Below are positions 36,938-46,723 of a DNA stretch of 64,000 nucleotides, in pieces. Positions within the stretch are counted from its first letter, which is position 1. Each line of letters begins with the position of its first letter. The translations under genes were made by a program, and so were the position numbers. The stretch covers positions 633,501-697,500 of the forward strand of contig NZ_CP044423.1 of NCBI RefSeq assembly GCF_008824185.1. The letters run 5' to 3'. The notes below the pieces were generated by a model, which saw nothing but the letters and a program-made list of their open reading frames with translations, did not search any database and was not told the origin of the DNA. This DNA is from Paracoccus pantotrophus. GTDB taxonomy: Bacteria; Pseudomonadota; Alphaproteobacteria; Rhodobacterales; Rhodobacteraceae.

Positions 36938-38010
36938 AGGTCCAGCACCCCCCGGTTGCGCAGCAGGATCCACAGGAAGAACGGCCCGCCCATGACGGCG
37001 GTGACGATGCCGATCGGCAGCTCGGCCGGGGCGATGACGGTGCGGCTGACCATGTCGGCCAGCAGCAGCGTCACCGCGCCCAGAAGCGCCGAGTTGACCA
37101 GCAGCCAGCGGTGATCCGGCCCGCTGGCCAGACGCAGCAGATGCGGCACGACGATGCCGACGAAGCCGATGCCGCCCGAGACCGCGACCGCGGCGCCGGT
37201 GGCGGCGGCGACGGTCAGGATGGCGCGGTTCTTGACCTTCTGCACCCGGATGCCGACATGGCCGGCCGCCGCCTCTCCCAGCGCCAGCGCGTTCAGGCCG
37301 CGCGCGAGCCAGGGGGCGTAAAGCAGCGCCAGCGCCATGATCGGCGCGCCGGCCAAGAGCTTGGGCCAGTTCGCCCCGGCCAGCGAGCCGAGCCCCCAGA
37401 AGGTCAGGTCGCGCAGCTCGCGGTCATTGGCACGCAGGATCACCAGCCCCGACAGCGCCGCCATGATCGCCCCCAGCGCGATGCCGGCCAGCAGCATGGT
37501 GGCGACCGAGGTGCGCCCGCGCCGGGTGGCGATGCGGTAAAGCGCCATGGTGGTCAGCCAGCCGCCGGCAAAGGCGGCGACGGGCACCAGATACCAGCCG
37601 AAGAACGCCGCGATCCCGGCCGGCAGCGTGCTGCCCAGCACGATGGCAAGGATCGCGCCCAGCGAGGCGCCCGAGCTGACGCCGACGATGCCCGGATCGG
37701 CCAGCGGGTTGCGGAACAGCCCCTGCATCACCGCGCCCGAGACCGCCAGCGAGGCGCCGGCAAAAATGCCCATCAGCACCCGCGGCAGCCGGATGTCCAT
37801 CAGCACCACCCGGTCCTGCACCGCAAGCTCGCGCCCCGCCAGCAGGTCCGAGACCGCCCGCGCAAGCGACGTCCCCGAGGCGCCCCAGCCCAGCGAGACC
37901 ACCGCGACCACCGCCAGCAGCAGCGCCAGGAACAACCCCAGGCGCCGCGCGCGATGGCTGCGGTCGCCTTGCAGCCGTCCGGGGCGAAGGTCGGGCGACA
38001 GGGCCACCAT
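36934..38010 (-). CDS. hmuU: Hemin ABC transporter permease HmuU
   Basis: FecCD-type inner-membrane permease for haem. The 358-residue protein has the usual ten-helix pattern after a basic N-terminus, with the family motifs RLPRVLMGIFAGASLAVSGA and NPLADPGIVGVSSGASLG (residues 95-125) and GIGFVGIVVPHLLR. The ATG overlaps the hmuT stop by one base (TGATG); a GTG one codon earlier is an alternative. Confidence 0.95.
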   Translation of the reverse strand: MVALSPDLRPGRLQGDRSHRARRLGLFLALLLAVVAVVSLGWGASGTSLARAVSDLLAGRELAVQDRVVLMDIRLPRVLMGIFAGASLAVSGAVMQGLFRNPLADPGIVGVSSGASLGAILAIVLGSTLPAGIAAFFGWYLVPVAAFAGGWLTTMALYRIATRRGRTSVATMLLAGIALGAIMAALSGLVILRANDRELRDLTFWGLGSLAGANWPKLLAGAPIMALALLYAPWLARGLNALALGEAAAGHVGIRVQKVKNRAILTVAAATGAAVAVSGGIGFVGIVVPHLLRLASGPDHRWLLVNSALLGAVTLLLADMVSRTVIAPAELPIGIVTAVMGGPFFLWILLRNRGVLDL

Positions 38011-38885
38011 CACGACCCCGCGTATATCAGGTCGTGCAGCTCGACCGCCGCCTCGCCGGTGCGGGGACCGAAGCCCAGCAGTTTCAGCCCGTCCATCATC
38101 ACCACCGTGCCCGCGCGTCCCGCCGGGGTCTGGGCCAGCGCCGGCATGGCCAGCACCGCCTGTTTCGCCGCCGTGTGGCTGCTGCCGCCATTGGCATCCG
38201 CGTCCGCCTGCGCGTCGCCGCGGCGCATCATCAGGATGACATCGGGCGCGGCCGCGATCACCGCCTCGTCGGTGACGGGCTTGTAGCCCTGGACGCCCGG
38301 CATGGCGTTCTGCGCCCCGGCCAGGCGGATGATGCCGTCCGCCGCCGTGTCCGCGCCGCCGGCCATGACGCGCCCGCCCTGCAGGGACAACACGAACAGC
38401 ACCTTCTTCGGCTCGCCCACGGCCTGCGCCCGGCCGAGCGCCGCTTGCAGCTCCGCCGCCAGTTTGTCGTGCAGCGCGCGGCCCTTGTCCGGCACGCCGA
38501 GCGCCTCGGCCACCGCATCGACCTTGTCCAGAACGCCCTCGGCGTCATAGCGTTCCGCGACGCTGACGAAGGCCACGCCGGCCGATTGCAGCACTGCCAC
38601 CGCCTCGGGCGGGCCGGCGCCGTCCTCGGCGATGATCAGGTCGGGTGCGACCGACAGCACGCCTTCGGGCGACAGCGCGCGCACATAGCCGACATCGGGC
38701 AGGGCATTGGCCTCGGGCGGCCAGTTCGAGGTGGTGTCGCGGCCGATCAGCCGCGCCTCCTCGCCCAGCGCATAGACGATCTCTGTCACGGAACCGCCCA
38801 GCGACAGCACGCGCTGCGCTTCGGGTTGATCCTCGGCCGCGGCCTGGCCGGCCAGCAGGACCAGGGCAAGCGCCAGCCGTTTCAT
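38010..38885 (-). CDS. hmuT: Periplasmic hemin-binding protein HmuT
   Basis: Periplasmic carrier handing haem from the outer-membrane receptor to HmuUV. The 291-residue protein begins with a signal peptide (MKRLALALVLLAGQAAA) and has the helical-backbone binding-protein fold: RVLSLGGSVTEIVYALG, then GRDTTSNWP, and APDLIIAEDGAGPPEAV. It overlaps hmuS by four bases (ATGA) upstream and hmuU downstream. Confidence 0.94.
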   Translation of the reverse strand: MKRLALALVLLAGQAAAEDQPEAQRVLSLGGSVTEIVYALGEEARLIGRDTTSNWPPEANALPDVGYVRALSPEGVLSVAPDLIIAEDGAGPPEAVAVLQSAGVAFVSVAERYDAEGVLDKVDAVAEALGVPDKGRALHDKLAAELQAALGRAQAVGEPKKVLFVLSLQGGRVMAGGADTAADGIIRLAGAQNAMPGVQGYKPVTDEAVIAAAPDVILMMRRGDAQADADANGGSSHTAAKQAVLAMPALAQTPAGRAGTVVMMDGLKLLGFGPRTGEAAVELHDLIYAGS

Positions 38886-39922
38886 TCTGCCGCCTCGGCC
38901 AGCGCCGGCAGGCCGGCGACCAGCGCCGCCCATTGTTCGGCATCACCGCCCTTTTCCGGGCGCAGGCCGAAGCATTGGAAGATCAGCGCCCCCTCGGCGT
39001 CGAAGGCCTCGACCGAAATGGCCGGGCCTCGCCTGGTGGGCTTGTCCACCGCCCAGACCTCGGCCACGTGGTCGCCGCGCAGATGCAGGTTGAAGCGCGG
39101 GTCCATGACATTGAGCCACGGCCCCATGGGCCTCAGCGACTGGACCTGGCCGGAATGGATCTCGATGCAGCCCATGTTGCCGACAAAGAACATCACCCCC
39201 ACGCCCCCGGCATGGACGCGCTCCAGCAGCGCCGGCACCGCCTCGACCGCCAGCGGCCGCACCAGCGGCGCGCCGGCGATGCGATAGGCGCCCAGCCGGT
39301 TCATCTTGAGCCGCCGGATCAGGATGTTGAACTGATGCGTATCGGTCATCGCCGCCCATTCCCGGCGCAGGGCATCGGCGCGCTCGGCGCCGGCCTTGGG
39401 CGGCTCGACCGGCGCGCGGGGCTCGAAGCGGGCGGTGTCGGACTGGTCCGCCAGCGCCAGGTCGCGCTTCAGCGCCTCCCAGGCCGCCAGTTCCGAGCCC
39501 TCGCGCAGGTGGATCTTGTGGACCGCGTCGCCCGCCGCGTCAAAGACCTGGACCGAGCGGCGGGTGGCGGTTCCGACCTCGGATTCGACGGCGAAGGCAT
39601 GCAGCCAGTGGCGCGGAAAGATGCGCAGGTCGATCTCGGGGTCCAGGGTCATGGCGGCATGCTCGCCATCGTGGAAGTCGTTGTAGGTGCCGAGTTTCTC
39701 GATCACGCAGGACCGGTTGCGGGTCAGGGCCATCACCTCGCCCAGGGCCTGCACCTGCGGGATCAGCCGGCCGGGCAGAGGGTCGATGCGGGTCGCGCCA
39801 TGGCCGACCCGCGCCGCGACCAGCGCGGCCTCGGGGACGCCCAGCCGTTCGGCCAGGTCATAGGGGCGGCCGCCGTCCTCGGCCTGGATGCGGCGCAGAT
39901 CCGCCGGGGAATGGTCGGTCAT
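38882..39922 (-). CDS. hmuS: Hemin-degrading/haem-trafficking factor HmuS
   Basis: Cytoplasmic protein that accepts and breaks down or delivers imported haem. The 346-residue length and two-halved sequence match the HmuS/ChuS/HemS family; NDFHDGEHAAMTLDP contains the likely haem-ligand His. AAGGA precedes the chosen ATG by about ten bases, and the longer in-frame extension upstream is not supported. It is the first gene of the leftward hmuSTUV operon, divergent from the TonB receptor. Confidence 0.94.
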   Translation of the reverse strand: MTDHSPADLRRIQAEDGGRPYDLAERLGVPEAALVAARVGHGATRIDPLPGRLIPQVQALGEVMALTRNRSCVIEKLGTYNDFHDGEHAAMTLDPEIDLRIFPRHWLHAFAVESEVGTATRRSVQVFDAAGDAVHKIHLREGSELAAWEALKRDLALADQSDTARFEPRAPVEPPKAGAERADALRREWAAMTDTHQFNILIRRLKMNRLGAYRIAGAPLVRPLAVEAVPALLERVHAGGVGVMFFVGNMGCIEIHSGQVQSLRPMGPWLNVMDPRFNLHLRGDHVAEVWAVDKPTRRGPAISVEAFDAEGALIFQCFGLRPEKGGDAEQWAALVAGLPALAEAAE

Positions 39923-40082
39923 CGCGGTGTCCTTCGTTGCTGTTGCGCGCCAGCCTCTGCCCGGCTCGGTGCCGGACAAGGCGCAAGGAATCATTGACAG
40001 TTTTACTAAGAATATTTTAACCCGCGCAAGATGCCAGCCCCGTGGCCAGCCGTAGACTTCACGACATGACGACGGGGATCAC
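39923..40082. promoter_or_regulatory. Divergent control region of hmuS and the haem receptor
   Basis: A 160-base gap whose middle (about 39990-40022) is AT-rich, unlike its flanks. It holds TTGACA at 39994-39999 facing the receptor gene, with a poor -10 match (TTTAAC or TTAACC) 16-17 bases on, and a TACTAAGAATATTTTA stretch that loosely recalls iron-response (Irr/RirA) motifs. No convincing Fur, Irr or RirA box can be called by eye. Iron regulation is expected from the genes. Confidence 0.4.
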
Positions 40083-42134
40083 ATGCCACGCCATCCGATT
40101 CGCGGCGCGCTTCTGGCCGGAAGCGCCTGCGCCCTTACCTTTTCCACGCCGCTGCTGGCGCAGGAAACCGCCGGGACGCAGCCTGCGCCATCCACCTATG
40201 TGCTGGACCAGATCGTGCTGCGCGCCGGCAAGCCCAAGGTGGCCTCCGAGGTGCCGCAATCGGTCTCGGTCGTGGACGGCCAGCAGCTTGCGGATATCGA
40301 GCCGGTGCATATCGGCGAGGTGCTGGCGACGGTGCCCGGCGTCGCCGGCGTCGGCTCGGGCAGCTTCTTCGGCCAGGGTTTCAACATCCGCGGCTTCGGT
40401 TCCTCGGGCGCCGCCGCCTCGGAATCCGGGATCGTCCAGCTGATCGACGGCGAGGAGAAATATTTCGAATCCTACCGCCAGGGCGCGCTCTTCGTCGAGC
40501 CGGACTTCCTGCGCCAGGTCGAGGTGCTGCGCGGCCCCGGCTCATCCACGCTTTACGGCTCGGGCGCGCTCGGCGGGGTGATCGCCATGGAGACGATCGA
40601 GGCCGGCGACCTGATCGCCGAGGGCCAGAGCTTCGGCGGCAAGGCCAAGCTGGGCTATGCCAGCAACCCCGACACGGCCTTGGGCAGCGTCGCGCTCGGC
40701 TGGCGCCCGGCCGAGGATTTCGAGGCGCTCGCCGCCTTCGCCTGGCGCAAGCTGGGCGATACCAAGGATGCAGAGGGCAATACCAGCATCCGCTCGAACT
40801 CCAGGACGCCGAACCTGCTTCTGAAGGCGAGGAAGACCTTCGGCGATCACCATGTCGCCTTTTCCTACCAGCATCTGGAGGCCAAGGGCGAGAACCAGGA
40901 CTTCAATCAGCTGGAAGGGGCGCAGGTGGGGCTGTTCCCGGGCTTTTCGGGCTGGGGCGTCGGCGACATCACCACCCGCGACCAGACCGCGCGGCTGATC
41001 TGGGGCTGGAACCCGGACGACAACCGCTATGTCGATGTGACGGCCACGCTGTCCTATACCAACACCATGAAGGACGTGCGGCAGGGCGACGATCCGGACG
41101 AGCCGATCATGCCCTCGCTGCTGGGGCGGCGCGACTATCGCCTGTGGAAGTTCAAGCTGGCCAACGTGGCCGACCTGTCGGGCGCCGGCCATGATCATGC
41201 CCTGACCACCGGCTTCGAGCTGCTCAAGCAGGATCGGTCGTCCAGCGTGCCCTCGGCCTCGCATCCCGAGGGCTTCACCCGCGCCTGGGGGGTCTATGCC
41301 CTCTCGGAAGTGACCTGGGACAGGCTGACGGTCAATTCGGGCCTGCGCTACGAAAGGCAGCGCACCGAGCCCAAGGACACCGTCGGTTTCGCCGCCGAAG
41401 AGCGCAGCTTCGAGGCGGTCGAGCCGCAGGTCGCGGCGATCTACAGGCTGGACGGGCAGTGGTCGGTCTTCGGCTCCGTCGCCTTCGTGAACCGGATGCC
41501 GACGGTGGACGAACTCTACGACGGCTCCATGGCCACGGCGCCGAACCCGAACCTGAAGGACGAGAAGGGCAAGAACCTCGAGGCCGGGATCTCCTATCGC
41601 GGCAATGGGCTGTTTGCCGAGGGCGACGAGGCGGTGATGAAGCTGACGCTGTTTCGCAATCACATCACCGACATGATCGCCCGCTCGGGCGCGGGACCGT
41701 CGGCCCATTTCACCAATATCGACCGCGCCTATCTGCGGGGCGGCGAGCTGGAGGCCAGCTATACGCTCGACGCCTGGGAGTTCGGCGCCGCGGTCTCGGT
41801 GGTCGAGGGCGAGGACCAGGACGGTACGGTGCTGGACACGCTGCCCAACGACCGCGTGACCTTGCAGGCGATCTGGCAGGCCGGCGACGCCTGGCGGCTG
41901 GGGCTGCGCAGCACCCTGGCCAGGGGCCGTGACAAGTCGGATGGCGAACATCGTGCCGGCTACGGCGTGCATGACGTCTTTGCCACCTGGGCGCCGCAAT
42001 CCGGCGCGGCGGCGGGGATCGAGGTGCATATGGGCATCGACAACATCGCCGACCGTGACTATACGCCCGCCTCCTGGCTCAGCGGTCCGGCACCGGGGCG
42101 GAATTTCAAGCTGTCGGTCTCGCGCAGCTTCTGA
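40083..42134 (+). CDS. TonB-dependent haem receptor (HmuR/BhuR-like)
   Basis: Outer-membrane beta-barrel for haem uptake. The 683-residue precursor has a signal peptide (to about residue 26, ending TPLLAQ), a plug domain with VPQSVSVVDGQQL and NIRGFGSSG and VEVLRGPGSSTLYGSGALGGV, and a barrel ending in Phe. The haem-receptor FRAP/NPNL pair is recognisable as FVNRMPTVDELY followed by PNPNLKDEKG near residue 485. It is transcribed away from hmuSTUV with a shared control region. TonB, ExbB and ExbD are not in the window. Confidence 0.92.
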   Translation: MPRHPIRGALLAGSACALTFSTPLLAQETAGTQPAPSTYVLDQIVLRAGKPKVASEVPQSVSVVDGQQLADIEPVHIGEVLATVPGVAGVGSGSFFGQGFNIRGFGSSGAAASESGIVQLIDGEEKYFESYRQGALFVEPDFLRQVEVLRGPGSSTLYGSGALGGVIAMETIEAGDLIAEGQSFGGKAKLGYASNPDTALGSVALGWRPAEDFEALAAFAWRKLGDTKDAEGNTSIRSNSRTPNLLLKARKTFGDHHVAFSYQHLEAKGENQDFNQLEGAQVGLFPGFSGWGVGDITTRDQTARLIWGWNPDDNRYVDVTATLSYTNTMKDVRQGDDPDEPIMPSLLGRRDYRLWKFKLANVADLSGAGHDHALTTGFELLKQDRSSSVPSASHPEGFTRAWGVYALSEVTWDRLTVNSGLRYERQRTEPKDTVGFAAEERSFEAVEPQVAAIYRLDGQWSVFGSVAFVNRMPTVDELYDGSMATAPNPNLKDEKGKNLEAGISYRGNGLFAEGDEAVMKLTLFRNHITDMIARSGAGPSAHFTNIDRAYLRGGELEASYTLDAWEFGAAVSVVEGEDQDGTVLDTLPNDRVTLQAIWQAGDAWRLGLRSTLARGRDKSDGEHRAGYGVHDVFATWAPQSGAAAGIEVHMGIDNIADRDYTPASWLSGPAPGRNFKLSVSRSF

Positions 42135-42155
42135 CGGGGCTTTCGGGCAGTCCCC

Positions 42156-42183
42156 GGAACGGCCGGGCCAGGCGCCGGCCGTT
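42156..42183 (+). terminator. Intrinsic terminator of the haem receptor gene
   Basis: A perfect 9-bp stem, AACGGCCGG with CCGGCCGTT, and eight-base loop, ending in TTTT. It starts 22 bases after the receptor stop. Confidence 0.85.
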
Positions 42184-42349
42184 TTCATGCCCCGCGCCGG
42201 CCCCGCCTTGATGCGGGGCACGGGGTTCGGTTTCCGATCCGGGCCCGCCGCGTTCGGGCGGTTTACGCGACGGAACTGCCGCCGCCCCCTTGCGGTCGGC
42301 AAGGGGTTAGTGGTCGGAAATCACCTCAAGAAATGTATTTTACCCATTG

Positions 42350-42367
42350 CTGTCACTGGATTTTCAC
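42350..42367 (+). promoter_or_regulatory. Candidate PHO box upstream of ugpB
   Basis: CTGTCAC-TGGA-TTTTCAC gives two seven-base repeats with a four-base spacer, the 11-base periodicity of PhoB sites (consensus CTGTCAT-N4-CTGTCAT; the second half has two mismatches). ugp operons are classic phosphate-starvation genes. The site is about 200 bases from the ugpB ATG, so a long leader would be required. Confidence 0.4.
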
Positions 42368-42568
42368 AAATCCATGCCACAGAGCCGCTGTTTCCGGCGC
42401 GGCGCTTGCCTGCCGCCTGCCATACCAAACCGACCAGTTGCGAATTGACACCCCGGCCCCCGGCAGGTGACAAATCCGCACAGGGAGGCGGATGGCGCAT
42501 GGCGGGCCCTGGCCCAGTTGCTGCCGTCCGGGAACGATGACGCCGCAAGGCACGACTCGGAGGATACC

Positions 42569-43864
42569 ATGCAGAAAACCCCATTCTGGCTTGCAGGGCT
42601 GATGGCGCTGCCCGTCGCGGCCGAGGCCAAGACCGAAATCTCGTGGTGGCACGCCATGACCGGCGCCAATGCCGAGGTCGTGACCAAGATCGCCAGCGAT
42701 TTCAACGCAAGCCAGGCCGACTACGAACTCAAGCCCGTCTTCAAGGGCACCTATCCCGAAACGCTGAATGCCGGCATCGCCGCTTTCCGCGCGGGCCAGG
42801 CCCCCGACATCATCCAGGTCTTCGACGTCGGCACCGGCGTCATGATGGGCGCGCAGGGCGCCATCAAGCCGGTGGCCGAGGTGCTGCAGGAAGGCGGCTA
42901 CGAATTCGACAAGAGCCAGTATCTGCCCGGCATCGTCGGCTATTACTCGACGCCCGAGGGGGACATGCTGTCCTTCCCCTACAACTCCTCCTCGCCGATC
43001 CTGTATTACAACAAGGACATCTTCGAAAAGGCGGGGCTGGACGTCGAGAACCCGCCCAAGACCTGGGCCGAGGTCTGGGCCGCTGCGCGCAAGATCAAGG
43101 AATCGGGGGCGGCGACCTGCGGCTATACCTCGACCTGGCTGACCTGGATCCATACCGAGAACTTCGCCGCCTGGAACAATGTCAGCTGGGGCACGAACGA
43201 GAACGGCCTGGCCGGCACGCCCGAGCTGAAGATCGACGGCCCGCTGTTCGTCAAGCATTTCCAGGAACTTGCGGACCTGGCGAAAGAGGGCGTCTTCGTC
43301 TATGGCGGCCGCACCAGCGAGGCCAAGCAGAACTTCACCTCGGGCGAATGCGGCATCCTGACCGAAAGCTCGGGCGGGCTGGGCGACATCGTGAAATCGG
43401 GCATGAACTACGGCATCGGCCAGCTGCCCTATGACGAGACCGCCGAGGGCGCGCCGCAGAACACCACGCCGGGCGGTGCCTCGCTCTGGGTGATGGGCGG
43501 CAAGTCGGACGAGACCTACAAGGGCGTCGCCGCCTTCTTCAACTACCTGTCGCAGACCGAGGTGCAGCAATACCTGCACGAGCAATCGGGCTATCTGCCG
43601 GTGACGATGGCGGCCTACGAGGCGACCAAGGGCTCGGATTTCTACCAGCAGAACCCCGGCCGCGAGACGCCGATCCTGCAGATGATGGGCAAGCAGCCGA
43701 CCGAGAACTCCAAGGGCGTGCGCGCGCCGAACCTGCCGCAGCTGCGCGACATCCAGAACGAGGAGTATGAAAAGATGCTGGCCGGCCAGCAGGACGCGGC
43801 CACGGCGCTGAAGAACGCCGTCGAGCGCGGCAATGCCGCGATCCGCGAGGCCGCGGGCGGCTGA
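42569..43864 (+). CDS. ugpB: sn-Glycerol-3-phosphate-binding periplasmic protein
   Basis: Substrate-binding protein for glycerol-3-phosphate and glycerophosphodiesters. The 431-residue precursor has a signal peptide (MQKTPFWLAGLMALPVAAEA) and UgpB motifs ISWWHAMTGANAEVV, FKGTYPETLNAGIAAFRAG and SFPYNSSSPILYYNKD. CGGAGGA lies five bases before the ATG. It heads ugpBAEC and is followed by a hairpin before ugpA, which would favour more binding protein than permease. Confidence 0.95.
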   Translation: MQKTPFWLAGLMALPVAAEAKTEISWWHAMTGANAEVVTKIASDFNASQADYELKPVFKGTYPETLNAGIAAFRAGQAPDIIQVFDVGTGVMMGAQGAIKPVAEVLQEGGYEFDKSQYLPGIVGYYSTPEGDMLSFPYNSSSPILYYNKDIFEKAGLDVENPPKTWAEVWAAARKIKESGAATCGYTSTWLTWIHTENFAAWNNVSWGTNENGLAGTPELKIDGPLFVKHFQELADLAKEGVFVYGGRTSEAKQNFTSGECGILTESSGGLGDIVKSGMNYGIGQLPYDETAEGAPQNTTPGGASLWVMGGKSDETYKGVAAFFNYLSQTEVQQYLHEQSGYLPVTMAAYEATKGSDFYQQNPGRETPILQMMGKQPTENSKGVRAPNLPQLRDIQNEEYEKMLAGQQDAATALKNAVERGNAAIREAAGG

Positions 43865-43871
43865 AACCAGG

Positions 43872-43893
43872 GGCGGGCGTTGCGGCGCCCGCC
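43872..43893 (+). repeat. Intercistronic hairpin between ugpB and ugpA
   Basis: A perfect 8-bp stem, GGCGGGCG with CGCCCGCC, and six-base loop starting eight bases after the ugpB stop. It has no T tract and probably stabilises the ugpB mRNA 3' end or attenuates transcription, as seen after many binding-protein genes. Confidence 0.6.
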
Positions 43894-43913
43894 TGATCCG
43901 ACAAGGGGGACGG

Positions 43914-44795
43914 ATGAGACGCACGGTCTTTCCGCACAAGCTGTTGCCCTGGCTGCTGCTGGCGCCGCAACTGGCGATCACGCTGATCTTCTTCTACTGG
44001 CCGGCGGCGCAGGCCTTTCGCCAGTCGGTGCTGCGCGAGGATGCCTTTGGCCTGAAGACGACCTTCGTGGGGCTGGCGAATTTCCGCAAGGTGCTGAGCG
44101 ATCCGAACTATCTGAACTCGGTCCGGGTGACGGTGGTGTTTTCGGTGCTGGTCGCCTTTTGCGCCATGGCGATTGCGCTGTTCCTGGCCGTGCAGGCGGA
44201 AAAGATCATCCGCGGCAAGGGCTTCTATCGCACGCTGATGATCTGGCCCTATGCGGTGGCGCCCGCCATCGCCGGCATGCTGTGGCTGTTCATGTTCAAT
44301 CCCAGCTTCGGCACGCTGGCCTGGCCGCTGCGGCAGATGGGCATCTACTGGAACCCGCTGCTGGACGGCGAGCAGGCGATGGCGCTGGTTGTCGCGGCCG
44401 CGACATGGAAGCAGATCAGCTATAATTTCCTGTTCTTTGTCGCTGGCTTGCAGGCGATTCCTCGATCGCTTCTGGAGGCGGCGGCGATCGACGGCGCCTC
44501 GCGCCGCCATGCCTTCTGGACCATCACCTTCCCGCTTCTGGCGCCGACGACCTTCTTCCTGCTGGTGGTGAACACCGTCTATGCGCTGTTCGACACCTTC
44601 GGCATCATCCATGCCGTGACCGGCGGCGGCCCCGGCAAGGCGACCGAGACGCTGGTCTACAAGGTCTATAACGACGGTTTCGTGAACCTGATCATGGGCG
44701 ATTCCGCCGCGCAATCGGTGATCCTGATGATCATCGTGATCGCGCTGACCGCCTTCCAGTTCCGCTTCATCGAGCGGAGGGTGCATTATGGCTGA
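43914..44795 (+). CDS. ugpA: Glycerol-3-phosphate ABC transporter permease UgpA
   Basis: Inner-membrane permease of the ugp importer, 293 residues, six helices. The EAA loop is visible as LEAAAIDGASRRHAFWTITFPLL (about residues 190-212, in pieces), and the FGIIHAVTGGGPGKATETL segment is typical of sugar-type permeases. AAGGGGGA precedes the ATG. Its end overlaps ugpE by eight bases. Confidence 0.94.
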   Translation: MRRTVFPHKLLPWLLLAPQLAITLIFFYWPAAQAFRQSVLREDAFGLKTTFVGLANFRKVLSDPNYLNSVRVTVVFSVLVAFCAMAIALFLAVQAEKIIRGKGFYRTLMIWPYAVAPAIAGMLWLFMFNPSFGTLAWPLRQMGIYWNPLLDGEQAMALVVAAATWKQISYNFLFFVAGLQAIPRSLLEAAAIDGASRRHAFWTITFPLLAPTTFFLLVVNTVYALFDTFGIIHAVTGGGPGKATETLVYKVYNDGFVNLIMGDSAAQSVILMIIVIALTAFQFRFIERRVHYG

Positions 44796-45651
44796 ATCCT
44801 CTCCGCTGGCCGCGCGCGGCGCCGGGCGAGTGCTGGCGCATTTCTGGATGGTGCTGGGCGTGATCGTGGTGGCCTTTCCGGTCTATTACGTCTTCGTCGC
44901 CTCGACCCATTCGGTGCAGACCATCCTGCGCCCGCCGCTGCCGCTCTTGCCCGGGCCCGAGGCGGCGCGGAACTATTCCGATGCCTTCTCGGGCGGGATC
45001 AGCCGCATCGGCGGGGTCAGCCTGTGGCGGCTTCTGGCCAATACCACCATCGTCGCCATGGGCATCGCGCTGGGAAAGATCGTGATCTCGATGGCCTCGG
45101 CCTATGCCATCGTCTTCTTCCGCTTTCCGCTGCGCATGGCCTGTTTCTGGCTGATCTTCATCACCCTGATGCTGCCGGTCGAGGTGCGCATCCAGCCGAC
45201 CTACAAGGTCATGGTCGACCTGGGGCTGATCGACACCTATCCGGGGCTGATCCTGCCCCTGATCGCCTCGGCCACCGCGACGCTTCTGTTCCGGCAGTTC
45301 TTCATGACCATCCCGGACGAACTCTTGGAGGCGGCGCGGGTCGACGGCGCCGGGCCCTGGCGGTTCTTCAAGGACATCCTGTGGCCGCTGTCGCTGACCA
45401 ATGTCGCGGCGATCTTCGTGATCCAGTTCATCTATGGCTGGACGCAATACCTGTGGCCGCTGCTGGTCACCAATTCCAACGAAATGAACACCATCGTCAT
45501 CGCGCTGAAGAAGATGATCTCATTCGCCGATGCCGATACGCCCTGGAACCTCGTGATGGTCACAAGCGTGCTGGCCATCCTGCCGCCGATCCTGGTGGTG
45601 GTGCTGATGCAGCGCTGGTTCGTCAAGGGCCTGGTCGAGACGGAGAAATAG
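44788..45651 (+). CDS. ugpE: Glycerol-3-phosphate ABC transporter permease UgpE
   Basis: Second permease, 287 residues, six helices, with the EAA loop LEAARVDGAGPWRFFKDILWP. Motifs RPPLPLLPG near residue 49 and YGWTQYLWPLLVT near residue 215 match UgpE. It overlaps ugpA and its TAG is followed at once by the ugpC ATG. Confidence 0.94.
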   Translation: MAESSPLAARGAGRVLAHFWMVLGVIVVAFPVYYVFVASTHSVQTILRPPLPLLPGPEAARNYSDAFSGGISRIGGVSLWRLLANTTIVAMGIALGKIVISMASAYAIVFFRFPLRMACFWLIFITLMLPVEVRIQPTYKVMVDLGLIDTYPGLILPLIASATATLLFRQFFMTIPDELLEAARVDGAGPWRFFKDILWPLSLTNVAAIFVIQFIYGWTQYLWPLLVTNSNEMNTIVIALKKMISFADADTPWNLVMVTSVLAILPPILVVVLMQRWFVKGLVETEK

Positions 45652-46716
<1,065 letters not shown>

Positions 46717-46723
46717 ACGGGGG

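Larger units (their letters stand above)
42135..42568. other. 434-base gap between the haem receptor and ugpB
   Basis: Apart from the terminator and the PHO-box candidate listed separately, I see no gene here. Bases 42310-42380 are distinctly AT-richer than the rest (AAATGTATTTTACCC), which suggests the ugp promoter lies there, leaving a leader of up to about 200 bases. In-frame codons upstream of the ugpB ATG do not look like protein. Confidence 0.5.
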
